From Oceanococcus sp. (lineage in GTDB: Bacteria > Pseudomonadota > Gammaproteobacteria > Nevskiales > Oceanococcaceae): DNA of 64,000 bases. The stretch covers positions 1-64,000 of the forward strand of contig JASBUL010000056.1 of the NCBI GenBank assembly GCA_030147945.1, given 5' to 3'. This document shows positions 25,622 to 34,582 of the stretch, piece after piece (within the stretch, counting starts at the first letter, position 1; every line of letters starts with the position of its first letter). Below the pieces are notes generated by a model. That model was not told the origin of the DNA, did not search any database, and worked only from the letters and a program-made list of their open reading frames with translations. Position numbers and translations under genes: made by a program.

Positions 25622-26617
25622 TTATTCGGGCGGCGGGTTTTCCCACAATGTGGAGGCCTGCGGGTCGATAGCGTCGAGCAGGCGCACCAGCAGCGATTTC
25701 AGGATGCTGGCATCGCTGTAGCCGAGGCGTTCGTTGACCTGAGATTCCACCACCTTGCCTGCCGAGATCAGGCGCAGGGCGAGGCGGCGGCCATCCGGGG
25801 TGAGCTGATAGGCCAGAATCGGCGCGCTGTCATCATCGGCATCCAGATGCTCGGGGCGAGCCAGTCCACGGCTGATCAGCGACTGGATGGCCGATGCGCT
25901 GCTGTTGTTGAGTATGCCCGACATGGTGGCGTCCAGCTCCACCGCCGTCATGGTCTGCTTCAGCGTCAGGGTCGACAGCAGGTAGAACTCTTCGTCGCTC
26001 AGGCGCGCCTCTTCCAGATGCGGTCTGATCTGGTTGTAGAAGCGGTAGTGGCTGCGCCCCAGCAGGTAACCCAGGAAGTTCTCATCGAAGCTGCCTGCGA
26101 GATACGGGTGACGGGGCTCATGACCGCTCTGACGCGGTGTGGCGTGCGCATAGCGGCCGCCATGAAAGACCAGAGGTGCGGAATCACACTGCTCGAACGA
26201 TTCGACCTCGCCGACAAAGATCAGGTGGTCGCCACCCTCGTACTGAAAAGCCGTGCGGCATTCAAAGCGGGCTGCACAGCCTGTCAGCAAGGGGTTGCCG
26301 TTGATCCCGTCTTCCAGTGTCAGGCCGCCAAATTTGTCGTCCTGCTTGCCGGCAAAGCGGTTGGACAGATCTTCCTGGTCGGCGGCAAGGACATGGACGG
26401 CCCAGTGGCTGGCCTTCTTGAAGGCCTCATAGCCCTTGTAGGTTTCGGCCAGGCTCCACAGCACCATGGGCGGATTGAGCGACACCGAATTGAAGCTGTT
26501 CACGGTCAGGCCCAGCGGCTCACCGTCTTCAGTTCGGGTGGTGATGATGGTCACACCAGTGGCAAAACTGCCGAGTGCCTGGCGGAATGCGAGCGGATCG
26601 AAGGCTTGGTTACTCAT
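25622..26617 (-). CDS. Flavin reductase fused to a MarR-like domain
   Basis: Residues 1-160 of about 331 form an FMN-binding flavin reductase (Thr-Gly-Val-Thr-Ile-Ile-Thr; Gly-Leu-Thr-Val-Asn-Ser-Phe-Asn-Ser-Val-Ser-Leu-Asn-Pro-Pro; Gly-Gly-Asp-His-Leu). Residues ~185-331 form a MarR-type winged helix. The same fusion occurs in the C1 reductase of p-hydroxyphenylacetate 3-hydroxylase, where the MarR-like part gates activity by binding the aromatic substrate. A two-component monooxygenase partner is expected but is not nearby. GTG 26626 is an alternative start. Confidence 0.85.
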   Translation of the reverse strand: MSNQAFDPLAFRQALGSFATGVTIITTRTEDGEPLGLTVNSFNSVSLNPPMVLWSLAETYKGYEAFKKASHWAVHVLAADQEDLSNRFAGKQDDKFGGLTLEDGINGNPLLTGCAARFECRTAFQYEGGDHLIFVGEVESFEQCDSAPLVFHGGRYAHATPRQSGHEPRHPYLAGSFDENFLGYLLGRSHYRFYNQIRPHLEEARLSDEEFYLLSTLTLKQTMTAVELDATMSGILNNSSASAIQSLISRGLARPEHLDADDDSAPILAYQLTPDGRRLALRLISAGKVVESQVNERLGYSDASILKSLLVRLLDAIDPQASTLWENPPPE

Positions 26618-26660
26618 GTCTGACACTGTACCCGCAGTCGTCAGAAAGACCTTCGTCCGT

Positions 26661-26695
26661 AAGGATCAGACGCCGTGCTTCGGCGTCTGATCCTT
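26661..26695. terminator. Long perfect hairpin, probable terminator of the second DUF1302 gene
   Basis: Arms AAGGATCAGACGCCG (26661-26675) and its complement (26681-26695) pair over 15 bp around a 5-base loop. It lies 14 bp beyond the DUF1302 stop on the minus strand. There is no T-run on that strand, so it may act as an mRNA 3' stabiliser as much as a terminator. Confidence 0.6.
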
Positions 26696-26708
26696 CATTT
26701 TCTGCGTG

Positions 26709-28616
26709 CTAGAACGCGTACTTGGCGGTGAACGCGATGTTGTCGCGGTCCTGATACGGGCGGTCATTGAAATTGGGTGTGCCGCCGAAATAGGCGTTGT
26801 ACACCAGGCCCAGGGTGAGCTTGTTCAGGCGAATGAATTCGGCGCCAACACTGGCCCGGTAATCATCTTCGCCGAACAGCGAACCGAGACCGCCATTGAG
26901 TGCGGATTTGCCGGCGATGTTGGCCGCCAGACCAATCGGAACATTGAGATCCCAGCCTGAGAAGATGTTGCGCTTGCCGATCTGGAACAGCATCTGCACG
27001 CCGGCGGCATCGCGGGTGTTGGTCAGGCCGGTGTCAATTTCACCACTCGGGTTGTACTGACGTTCGTAGTCTTCGACGTGGACAAAACCGGCTTCACCGA
27101 CGATGGCCATCGAGTCCCACAGGCCGAGCGGGCCCGGACCAAGCACGTAAAGCCAGGACAGCAAGGCCTGCCAGGTTTCCGCACGGGTGGGGGTGGGGAC
27201 CGGGCCGAGAATCGGGGCGTACACGTCCACCAGCACGTCGACACCATCACGATAGATCAGCTCTGCACCGAAGTTGACCCCGAACAGCACGGTCGAGAGG
27301 CTCAGTGCGGTCAGGTGCACGCCCGGGTAATACACGATGTTGTAGGTGGTCGGGACGAGCAGATCGCCGAGCTGCTCGGTGGTAATGGCGGGTTCGCCGG
27401 TGACCGGGTTGTAGAGCAGCACGCCGTAACCGTAGTTCTGCCGCGGCGCCGGCGTGGTGGCGTGGTAGCGCAAGTGGTAGGCGCCGATGGTGGTGGTGTA
27501 GTTGAGGGCGTAACGCAAGCCGAAGCCCCACTGACCATGATCCGACGGCACGATGTCGGGACGGCGCTGCGGGTCGATGCCGCGCGGTGCCCCGGTCAGT
27601 TCGTCAAGCTGGCCCAGTTCCGGCAGGTTGAGCTCAAGCTCTCCGAGCAGATCGTCCGGCAGCAACTGAACATTCGGCGCGCCCGGGCCGATGAACAGAT
27701 CAGCGATGACCTGGATGGTTTCGTTGAGGTCAGTGGTGCTGGCCAGGTTGTAGTTGGCCAGTGTTTCCGAATACAGCGGGTTGCGAATCCCGTAGATGAA
27801 TTCGGCGCCCGGGCCAACCACGTCCGCCGGCGAGAAGAATTCGCCCACCGGGTTCAATTCGATTTCCTTGAACTCCAGCTTGTACTGGCCGAGCAGGGTC
27901 AGCTTGTTGTTGACCGCGAGCTGGAACGAGACCTGGTTGACCGGCAGCAGAATGCTTTTCACATCGGCGCCAGGCACGGTGGCCTTGGTGGCGTCGGCAG
28001 GAGCCTGGGCCAGTGCGACCCCGGAGAAGAACAGACTTTCACCCCAGGCCGCGATGTGCTTGCCGGCGCGCAGGTTGAGTACCATGTTGCCGGGCAGATA
28101 CCAGCTGCCATAGCCATACGCATCCAGCAGACGGGCACGTTTGCCGCTGAAGAAGCGCGCTTCGTCGGTGAAGCTGTTGTACGGATCCTGCGACGTGCTG
28201 ATCGATTCCGGACTGTCGTTGGCGTTGGTGTCCTGGCGGTAGACCATGTCGTAGAAGGCATCGCCGCGCACCAGCATGCCAAAGTCAGGGCCCCACTTGA
28301 GCTGCAGCTCGCCCAGCAGGGTGGCGCGATTGTTGACCGCGTCCCATTTGTCGAAATTGCGGTCGCCGTCATCGAAGTTGTTGGACTCGGGCCACTTCAG
28401 CCATTCCGGGGCTTCGACCTCCTTGCGTCCACCGGTGGCCACCACGCCGGGGTGTGGGTTTTCCGTACGGATCGAATAGACATAGCTGCCTTGCATCTGC
28501 CATTCGCCATCCAGCGGTCCAAGCTTGAAGCTGCCAGCCCAGAGCGGACTGCTAACCGCCATGGTGCAGGCAAAACATGTTGCCGCCCGGGCTCCCAAAC
28601 GCACAGGGTTCTTCAT
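26709..28616 (-). CDS. DUF1302 outer-membrane protein (second copy)
   Basis: The 635-residue precursor has a basic N terminus, a hydrophobic signal core and an Ala-Gly cleavage region near residue 28. Aromatic-rich alternating strands follow and the chain ends in Ala-Lys-Tyr-Ala-Phe, as expected of a barrel. ATG 28616 is preferred over ATG 28631 because GGGGAG lies 7 bp upstream of it. It is about 110 residues shorter than the first copy and lacks the neighbouring pump. It diverges from the WS/DGAT gene, with the 202-bp gap holding the presumed promoters. Confidence 0.85.
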   Translation of the reverse strand: MKNPVRLGARAATCFACTMAVSSPLWAGSFKLGPLDGEWQMQGSYVYSIRTENPHPGVVATGGRKEVEAPEWLKWPESNNFDDGDRNFDKWDAVNNRATLLGELQLKWGPDFGMLVRGDAFYDMVYRQDTNANDSPESISTSQDPYNSFTDEARFFSGKRARLLDAYGYGSWYLPGNMVLNLRAGKHIAAWGESLFFSGVALAQAPADATKATVPGADVKSILLPVNQVSFQLAVNNKLTLLGQYKLEFKEIELNPVGEFFSPADVVGPGAEFIYGIRNPLYSETLANYNLASTTDLNETIQVIADLFIGPGAPNVQLLPDDLLGELELNLPELGQLDELTGAPRGIDPQRRPDIVPSDHGQWGFGLRYALNYTTTIGAYHLRYHATTPAPRQNYGYGVLLYNPVTGEPAITTEQLGDLLVPTTYNIVYYPGVHLTALSLSTVLFGVNFGAELIYRDGVDVLVDVYAPILGPVPTPTRAETWQALLSWLYVLGPGPLGLWDSMAIVGEAGFVHVEDYERQYNPSGEIDTGLTNTRDAAGVQMLFQIGKRNIFSGWDLNVPIGLAANIAGKSALNGGLGSLFGEDDYRASVGAEFIRLNKLTLGLVYNAYFGGTPNFNDRPYQDRDNIAFTAKYAF

Positions 28617-28818
28617 CAGACGTCTCCCCATTGCCTAGTCTGAAGGTGTTGTAATTTGATCAATGTTATAAGCGGTATTTGAGCACAGATTCATCCGAAC
28701 TGATGAGCCTGCCGGCAAAAACATCGGCGATTGTTGCCATTGGCGTCAGAGACTTGCAGCAAGCCGAGCGGCGGACGTGAGGCGCGATAAAAGCCAGAAA
28801 ATGGTGGGGGAGAACGAC

Positions 28819-30180
28819 ATGAAAAAACGATTGGGTCAGGTGGACGCCGCCTTTTTGAGGATGGAAACCGCGCAGGCACCCATGCATCTGGGGTGCCTCA
28901 TGACCTTCAAGCTGCCGCCGGGGGAAGGGCGTCAGTTTCTGCATGACATGTTCGAGCAGCTGCGCAGTCAGCCGTTTCTGCCCGAGCCGTTCAGCCATCG
29001 TCTGGTGCAGGGCACACTGTCGGACATCGCGCCCGCCTGGGAGCCGTGTGACATCGACATGGATTTTCATGTGCGTCATTCGGCTTTGCCCAGGCCGGGT
29101 GGCGAGCGCCAGCTGGGTGAGCTGGTTCAGCGCCTGCATTCCAACGCCATGGACTTTGCCCGGCCGCTGTGGGAATGCCATCTGATCGAAGGGCTGGAGA
29201 ACAACCGTTTCGCGATCTACTTCAAGTCGCACCACTGTGCGATCGACGGCATGGGCGCGATGCGTCTGACCAAACTGTGGCTGACCGATGATGCCAGCGA
29301 CATGCGCTGGCCGGGTGAGCGTGAGATTCCACAGGCCGGCACGCGGCTGAAAAAATCCCTGGCCAGCAAGCTGGCCGGCGTTATCCGCGAAGCCGGCGAT
29401 CAGGCCAGAGGTTTGGGCCAGTTGGCCAGCAAGCTGGTTGAGATGAGTCGTGGCGAGGGCAGCACGGTGAGAGCGGCGATGGACACGCCGGGCTCGGTCT
29501 TCAACAAGCCGGTAACGCGGCATCGGCGTCTCGGCACCCAGGTGCTTGAGCTGGCCCGCATCAAGGCTCTGAGCAAAACCCTCGGCGTGACCGTCAATGA
29601 CGTGACCCTGGCGATCGTCTCCGGTGCGGTGCGGCGCTATATGCTGGACAACGACGCCATGGCGGAAAAATCACTCAATGCTTCGGTGCCGATCGGGCTG
29701 GCGCGTGGTGATGAGCAGAGCGGCAATGCCGTGGCGGGTTTTGTCTGTCCGCTGGCCACCGACGAGCCTGATCCACTGGTCAGAGTGCGCCAGATCAATG
29801 CCACCACGACACGCTCCAAACAGGAGTTGCTGAGCATGTCGGCAACTGCGCTGGAACAGTTCACGCTGATGGGGCTGGCTCCGCTGATGGCCGGTCAGAT
29901 CACCGGCACGCTGTCGCGACTGCCGCCGTTTTTCAACTTCGTGGTGTCCAACGTGGTGCTGACCAAGCATCCGCTTTATCTGCGTGGTGCCGAGCTTGAG
30001 GCGATGTACCCCATGTCGATTCTGTTCGATGGCTACGCCATGAACGTGACCGTGATCGGCTACGCCGACAAGGTCTGCGTGGGCTTCATTGGTTGCCGCA
30101 AGGCCGTCCCCCACCTGCAGAACCTCGCCGTATACACCGGCGAGGCTCTGGAGGAACTGGAGCGGGCTGCAGCGGGGTGA
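28819..30180 (+). CDS. Wax ester synthase / diacylglycerol acyltransferase (WS/DGAT)
   Basis: This family esterifies acyl-CoA with fatty alcohols or diacylglycerol to make storage lipids. The 453-residue protein has the active-site motif His138-His139-x3-Asp143-Gly144, a downstream Asn-Asp-Val-Thr-Leu-Ala-Ile-Val motif and the C-terminal DUF1298 region. GGGGGAG sits 7 bp before the ATG, which decides the start over an ATG at 28801. Activity on sterols or other alcohols is possible. Its stop abuts the stop of the converging FAD reductase within TGATCA. Confidence 0.9.
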   Translation: MKKRLGQVDAAFLRMETAQAPMHLGCLMTFKLPPGEGRQFLHDMFEQLRSQPFLPEPFSHRLVQGTLSDIAPAWEPCDIDMDFHVRHSALPRPGGERQLGELVQRLHSNAMDFARPLWECHLIEGLENNRFAIYFKSHHCAIDGMGAMRLTKLWLTDDASDMRWPGEREIPQAGTRLKKSLASKLAGVIREAGDQARGLGQLASKLVEMSRGEGSTVRAAMDTPGSVFNKPVTRHRRLGTQVLELARIKALSKTLGVTVNDVTLAIVSGAVRRYMLDNDAMAEKSLNASVPIGLARGDEQSGNAVAGFVCPLATDEPDPLVRVRQINATTTRSKQELLSMSATALEQFTLMGLAPLMAGQITGTLSRLPPFFNFVVSNVVLTKHPLYLRGAELEAMYPMSILFDGYAMNVTVIGYADKVCVGFIGCRKAVPHLQNLAVYTGEALEELERAAAG

Positions 30181-31401
30181 TCAGGCCGGGATCAGGTCGG
30201 CCAGGGCCTGATCCGGGTTGCCCAGCGCTTCGGGATCAGGTGCGGCACGCGCCGCCACCAGTTTCTTGGCAGCCATGAAATCCTTGGGCTGGCTGACCGC
30301 ATCGGCCGCGATCACCACACCGTCCTTGAGGTAGAACAGCGAGAAGCTGCGAGTGGCCGGATCGCCGCGCAGAACAGTGTTGTCGTAGCCTTCGGACAGA
30401 CCCACCATCTGCAGTTTGAGATCGTACTGATCCGACCAGAACCAGGGCACGGCGTCATAGGTCTTGTCCTGGCCCAGCAGGGTGGCGGCAGCGGTGCGCG
30501 CCTGTTCCATCGCGTTGTTCACCGACTCCAGACGGATGCGTCGGTTGTAGAACGCACTGGGCAGATTGGTGCAGTCGCCGGCGGCCACGACATTGGGATC
30601 TGAGGTGCGTGCCTGAGCGTCCACCACGATGCCGTTGTCCACCTCAAGCCCCGCCATCGAGGCCAGCTCGGTGTTGGGGATCAGGCCGATGCCCACGACG
30701 ACGAAATCCGCGGCCAGCTTCTCGCCACTTTCCAGCACCACGTGGCTGACCGGATTGCCTTCGATGGCTGTGACCGCGGCGCCGGTGCGCAGGTCGACAC
30801 CGGCGTCACGGTGCACGGTTTCGAAAAACTCGGAAACCTGCGGCGCGGTGACCCGCGCAAGCACCCGTGGCAAGCCTTCCAGCACGCTGACCTCAACGCC
30901 GAGCTTGCGTGCCACCGCTGCCACTTCCAGGCCGATGAAGCCGCCACCGATGATCACCGCGCGCTTGCCGGCCTGGCAGTGCGGGCGAATCGCATCGACG
31001 TCCGCCACGCTGCGCAGTTCGAACACGTTCTGCGCATCGGCGCCTTGCACCGGCAGCGGCCGCGCGCGTCCGCCGGTGGTCAGGGCCAGCTTGTCCCAGT
31101 TCAGGGTTTCGCCGTTGTCCAGGGTCAGGGTTTTGTTGTCGCGGTCGATCTGGGTCACGCGCACGCCACCGCGGAAGCTGATGTTGTTCTTCTCCAGAAT
31201 CGGCGCTTTCATCACGTACAGACTTTCTTCGCTCGCTTCGCCGGCCAGATAGGCCTTGGACAACGGCGGGCGACGGTAGGGCAGCTGCGGCTCTTCGCCG
31301 ATGATGGTCAGGCCGCCTTCAAAGCCGAGCTTGCGCAGTTCCTGGGCCAGGGTGGCGCCAGCTTGGCCGCCGCCGACGATCACGATGTTGTCTGTACTCA
31401 T
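30181..31401 (-). CDS. FAD-dependent NAD(P)H:ferredoxin/rubredoxin reductase
   Basis: The 406-residue protein shows an FAD Rossmann motif near the start (Val-Gly-Gly-Gly-Gln-Ala-Gly-Ala), an Arg-Pro-Pro-Leu-Ser-Lys segment, an NAD-binding Gly-Gly-Gly-Phe-Ile-Gly-Leu-Glu and the late Ala-Ala-Gly-Asp-Cys-Thr motif. This matches putidaredoxin/rubredoxin reductases that pass electrons to small iron proteins for monooxygenases. The rubredoxin at 23424 is a candidate partner. It is the last gene of a minus-strand run, after the pterin synthase. Confidence 0.88.
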   Translation of the reverse strand: MSTDNIVIVGGGQAGATLAQELRKLGFEGGLTIIGEEPQLPYRRPPLSKAYLAGEASEESLYVMKAPILEKNNISFRGGVRVTQIDRDNKTLTLDNGETLNWDKLALTTGGRARPLPVQGADAQNVFELRSVADVDAIRPHCQAGKRAVIIGGGFIGLEVAAVARKLGVEVSVLEGLPRVLARVTAPQVSEFFETVHRDAGVDLRTGAAVTAIEGNPVSHVVLESGEKLAADFVVVGIGLIPNTELASMAGLEVDNGIVVDAQARTSDPNVVAAGDCTNLPSAFYNRRIRLESVNNAMEQARTAAATLLGQDKTYDAVPWFWSDQYDLKLQMVGLSEGYDNTVLRGDPATRSFSLFYLKDGVVIAADAVSQPKDFMAAKKLVAARAAPDPEALGNPDQALADLIPA

Positions 31402-31461
31402 GGTGTGTTTTTATTGGTTGGGGGTCCGCTTGCGCGGGCCGGGGGAGGGGGCTGTCGAGGC

Positions 31462-31884
31462 TTATTCGCCGCGATAGATTGCCCAGTTCTTGTCGGTTTC
31501 CTGCACCTTGACCTCATACAGCAGAGCGCCGAAACGGGCGTGCAGCACGTTCCAGAACAGCACCGCGAGGTTCTCCGCCGTGGGATTGACCCCGGCGCAC
31601 AACGGTGAGTCATGGTTGAGGTGACGCTGATCGGTATCCTCAAGAATCAATTCCTTGAGCGCATCACGCACCTCGGTGAGATTCACGATCACGCCGGTGC
31701 GCGGGTCAACAGGCCCGCGCAGGGTGACATCCATGAAGTAGTTGTGGCCATGGCCGTATTCGCGCGAGCAGGGCCCGTAGAGCGCCTGATTTTCCTCGGC
31801 GCTGAGCGCGTCCGACCACAACCGGTGTGCGGCGCAAAAATGCTCACGCCGGGTCAGGTAGACAATGGGCTTGCTAGTCGTCAT
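31462..31884 (-). CDS. 6-pyruvoyl-tetrahydropterin synthase / QueD-family protein
   Basis: The 140-residue protein has the zinc ligands His in Ala-Ala-His-Arg-Leu and His-Gly-His in Tyr-Gly-His-Gly-His-Asn-Tyr, with a catalytic-type Cys in Gly-Pro-Cys. The spacing resembles eukaryotic-type PTPS. The family includes PTPS (biopterin), QueD (queuosine) and related pterin enzymes. The start lies inside the end of the preceding SDR gene (11-nt overlap), which ties it to a reductase and makes a reduced pterin product more likely than queuosine here. That inference rests on context only. Confidence 0.85.
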   Translation of the reverse strand: MTTSKPIVYLTRREHFCAAHRLWSDALSAEENQALYGPCSREYGHGHNYFMDVTLRGPVDPRTGVIVNLTEVRDALKELILEDTDQRHLNHDSPLCAGVNPTAENLAVLFWNVLHARFGALLYEVKVQETDKNWAIYRGE

Positions 31885-32575
31885 TGCTGTGAATCTCGAT
31901 CGTCGTCCCGCTCAGCGGGCCGGACAGGCTGCGGTCGAGCAGATAGCGCACGGTCGGCACGATATCCTCGGGCAGGGTTTTGGGGTGGATGCCCATCTGC
32001 GCGAGCATGTCGGTGCGCATCATGCCGGGCGCGATCGCGTTGACGCGAATGTCGTGAGCTTTGCCGTCTTTGGCCAGAGCCTCGGTCAGGCCGACGATGG
32101 CGTGCTTGGAGGCGGCGTAGGCGGAAAATCCGGGGAAGGCCTGCATGCCGCGAATGCCGGCCAGCGACGACACATTGACGATGTCACCTGAGTGGCCGGC
32201 AGCCTGCCACTGGCGCATGGCGGCGCAGCAGGTGTTGAAAGTGCCATTGACGTTGATCGCCTGGACCTCGGCAAACTCGGCGGGACCCAGCGCGTCGATG
32301 ATGTCGCCCTGACCGAGCACGGCGGCAGCGTTGAGCACGGCGCTGGGTTTGAAATCGCCAATTGCCGAGGCGACCGCCGCGGCCTGGCTCACGCACTGCG
32401 GATAGATCTGCACATCGCCGCCGGCGCTGCGGATATCGGCGGCGACCGCTTCAAGGCGGTCCAGGCGACGGCCGAGCAAACCCACCCGCCAACCTTCAGC
32501 GGCGAGGATGCGCGCGCTGGCCGCACCCAGGCCGGTGCCGCCGCCGGTGATCAATATGGCCGCTGCGCGACTCAT
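31874..32575 (-). CDS. Short-chain dehydrogenase/reductase
   Basis: The 233-residue protein has the NAD(P) motif Thr-Gly-Gly-Gly-Thr-Gly-Leu-Gly, an Asn-Ala-Ala-Ala variant of Asn-Ala-Gly, and the catalytic Ser/Tyr-x3-Lys (Val-Ser-Ser; Tyr-Ala-Ala-Ser-Lys). It is compact, like sepiapterin-type reductases. Overlap with the PTPS-like gene suggests it reduces a pterin side chain, but a role in alcohol or keto-acid metabolism cannot be excluded. AGGTGA lies before the ATG. The 111-bp gap to prpE holds only imperfect hairpins. Confidence 0.82.
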   Translation of the reverse strand: MSRAAAILITGGGTGLGAASARILAAEGWRVGLLGRRLDRLEAVAADIRSAGGDVQIYPQCVSQAAAVASAIGDFKPSAVLNAAAVLGQGDIIDALGPAEFAEVQAINVNGTFNTCCAAMRQWQAAGHSGDIVNVSSLAGIRGMQAFPGFSAYAASKHAIVGLTEALAKDGKAHDIRVNAIAPGMMRTDMLAQMGIHPKTLPEDIVPTVRYLLDRSLSGPLSGTTIEIHSNDD

Positions 32576-32686
32576 GCGGAATCACCTGAGTGCGGGCCGG
32601 AGCGGATCTTGCTCGGCCCCTCGAAATACCTGTGTGTCATGCGCTGTGATCGCCCTGGCGGCGCCAACAGCTTGGCGTTGCGCCGC

Positions 32687-34582
32687 TCAGTTGTTGTGTG
32701 GATAGCCGAGCCTGCCAAGGGCCTGCCGGATTTCATCCAGAATTTTGGGGTCGTCAATGGTAGCAGGGACGGGCGGGTTCTCGCCGTCAGCGATCTTGCG
32801 CATGGCCGCGCGCAGGACCTTGCCGGAGCGGGTCTTGGGCAGGCGAGGCACCACCGCCGCCTGCTTGAAGGCGGCCACCGCACCGATCTCCTGACGCACG
32901 TTGGCGACCAGCTCGGCCACGATGTCCTGTTCCGTACGGTCCACCCCGGCCTTGAGCACCACCAGCCCCAGCGGAAGCTGGCCTTTGAGTGTGTCGGCCA
33001 CACCGATCACCGCGCATTCGGCCACCGCCGGATGGGCGGCGAGGACCTGCTCCATGGCGCCGGTCGAGAGGCGGTGGCCGGCCACATTGATGATGTCATC
33101 GATGCGCGACATGATCGAAATGTAGCCGTCGCCATCGCGGTAGCCTGCATCGCCCGTCAGATAGTAGCCGGGGTAACGGCTGAGGTAGTGGTCCTGGTAG
33201 CCGTCATCGTTGTCCCACAGCGTCAGCAGGGTGCCAGGCGGCAGCGGCAGGCGCAGGGCCAGGTTGCCGATCTGATCGGTGCCCAGCGTCTGGCCGTCGT
33301 CATCCAGCACCTGCATGTCGTAGCCGGGGACCGGCACCGCAGCCGAGCCAGGCTTGACCGGCATGGCCTGAAGGCCCAGGCAGTTGGACACGGCGGGCCA
33401 GCCCAGTTCGGTTTGCCACCAGTGATCGATGACCGGCACGTCGAGTTGTTTCTGGGCCCACTCGATGGTGTCCGGATCAGATCGCTCGCCGGCCAGGTAA
33501 AGGGTTTTCAGACAGCTGAGGTCGTAGCCGGACAGCAACTCGCCGCCGGGATCCTCTTTCTTGATGGCGCGAAATGCGGTCGGTGCGGTGAACAGCGTGC
33601 TGATGCGGTATTCATCGATCATGCGCCAGAACGCACCCGCATCCGGTGTGCCCACAGGCTTGCCTTCGTACAGTACGGTGGTGCAGCCCATCAGCAGTGG
33701 CGCGTAGACGATGTAGGAGTGGCCGACCACCCAGCCCACGTCAGAGGCTGCCCAGTAGACCTCGCCGGGGGCAGCGCGGTACACCGCACGCATCGAGTAA
33801 TGCATGGCCACCGCATGGCCGCCGTTGTCGCGCACCACGCCTTTGGGCTTGCCGGTGGTGCCGGAGGTGTACAGCACATACAGCGGATCGGTGGCGGCCA
33901 GACTGGCACAGGCCGCCGGTTCGGCGCGCGCTACGGCCTCGCTCCAGTCCACGTCACGCCCCGCAATCAGATCGGCATGGCATTGCTCGCGTTGCAGGAT
34001 CAGGCAGTGCTCGACCTTGTGGCTGGACAGTTCCAGGGCCTGATCGAGCAGCGGTTTATAGGCAATCAGGCGCCCCGGCTCAAGGCCGCAGGATGCCGAC
34101 ATCACCAATTTGGGCTGCGCGGCGTCGATGCGTTTGGCCAGCTCGGGCGCGGCGAAACCGCCGAACACCACCGAGTGGATGGCGCCGATGCGGGCACAGG
34201 CCAGCATGGCCATGGCGGCTTCCGGCACCATCGGCATGTAAATCACCACACGGTCGCCTTTTTCCACACCCAGCTGTTTAAGGGCGCCGGCTACGCGTGC
34301 CACCTCGTCACGCAAGGCGCGATAGCTGTAGCGGCGTTTGCTGCCGCTGAGCGGCGAGTCGTAGATCAGTGCGTCCTGATCGCCGCGACCCGCTTCGACG
34401 TGGCGATCGAGCGCGTTGTGGCAGGTGTTGATACGCCCGCCGGCAAACCAGCGGTGAAACGGCGCGCGGCGGTCATCGAGGACGGCATCCCAGGGCTGCT
34501 CCCAGTCCAGGTGCTGGGCTTGCTCGGCCCAGAACGCCGTGGGGTTTTCGAAGGCGCGCTGATATTCCTTGGCGTAGCTCAT
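32687..34582 (-). CDS. prpE: Propionyl-CoA synthetase (AMP-forming)
   Basis: The 631-residue protein has the AcsA/PrpE layout: an N-terminal Glu-Tyr-x-Arg-Ala-Phe-Glu-Asn-Pro-x-Ala-Phe-Trp, an Asn-Thr-Cys-His-Asn-Ala-Leu-Asp-Arg-His block, the P-loop Tyr-Thr-Ser-Gly-Thr-Thr-Gly-Lys-Pro-Lys-Gly, Trp-Trp-Gln-Thr-Glu and a C-terminal Arg-Ser-Gly-Lys with the catalytic Lys. Length and N terminus favour PrpE over acetyl-CoA synthetase. It would recycle free propionate from terpenoid or odd-chain breakdown. AGGAG lies before the ATG, which overlaps the upstream hydrolase stop (ATGA). Confidence 0.9.
   Translation of the reverse strand: MSYAKEYQRAFENPTAFWAEQAQHLDWEQPWDAVLDDRRAPFHRWFAGGRINTCHNALDRHVEAGRGDQDALIYDSPLSGSKRRYSYRALRDEVARVAGALKQLGVEKGDRVVIYMPMVPEAAMAMLACARIGAIHSVVFGGFAAPELAKRIDAAQPKLVMSASCGLEPGRLIAYKPLLDQALELSSHKVEHCLILQREQCHADLIAGRDVDWSEAVARAEPAACASLAATDPLYVLYTSGTTGKPKGVVRDNGGHAVAMHYSMRAVYRAAPGEVYWAASDVGWVVGHSYIVYAPLLMGCTTVLYEGKPVGTPDAGAFWRMIDEYRISTLFTAPTAFRAIKKEDPGGELLSGYDLSCLKTLYLAGERSDPDTIEWAQKQLDVPVIDHWWQTELGWPAVSNCLGLQAMPVKPGSAAVPVPGYDMQVLDDDGQTLGTDQIGNLALRLPLPPGTLLTLWDNDDGYQDHYLSRYPGYYLTGDAGYRDGDGYISIMSRIDDIINVAGHRLSTGAMEQVLAAHPAVAECAVIGVADTLKGQLPLGLVVLKAGVDRTEQDIVAELVANVRQEIGAVAAFKQAAVVPRLPKTRSGKVLRAAMRKIADGENPPVPATIDDPKILDEIRQALGRLGYPHNN

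Noticed and set aside
27078-28643. Plus-strand frame of 521 codons over the second DUF1302 gene
   Set aside because: Antisense shadow with no motif, start signal or family resemblance.
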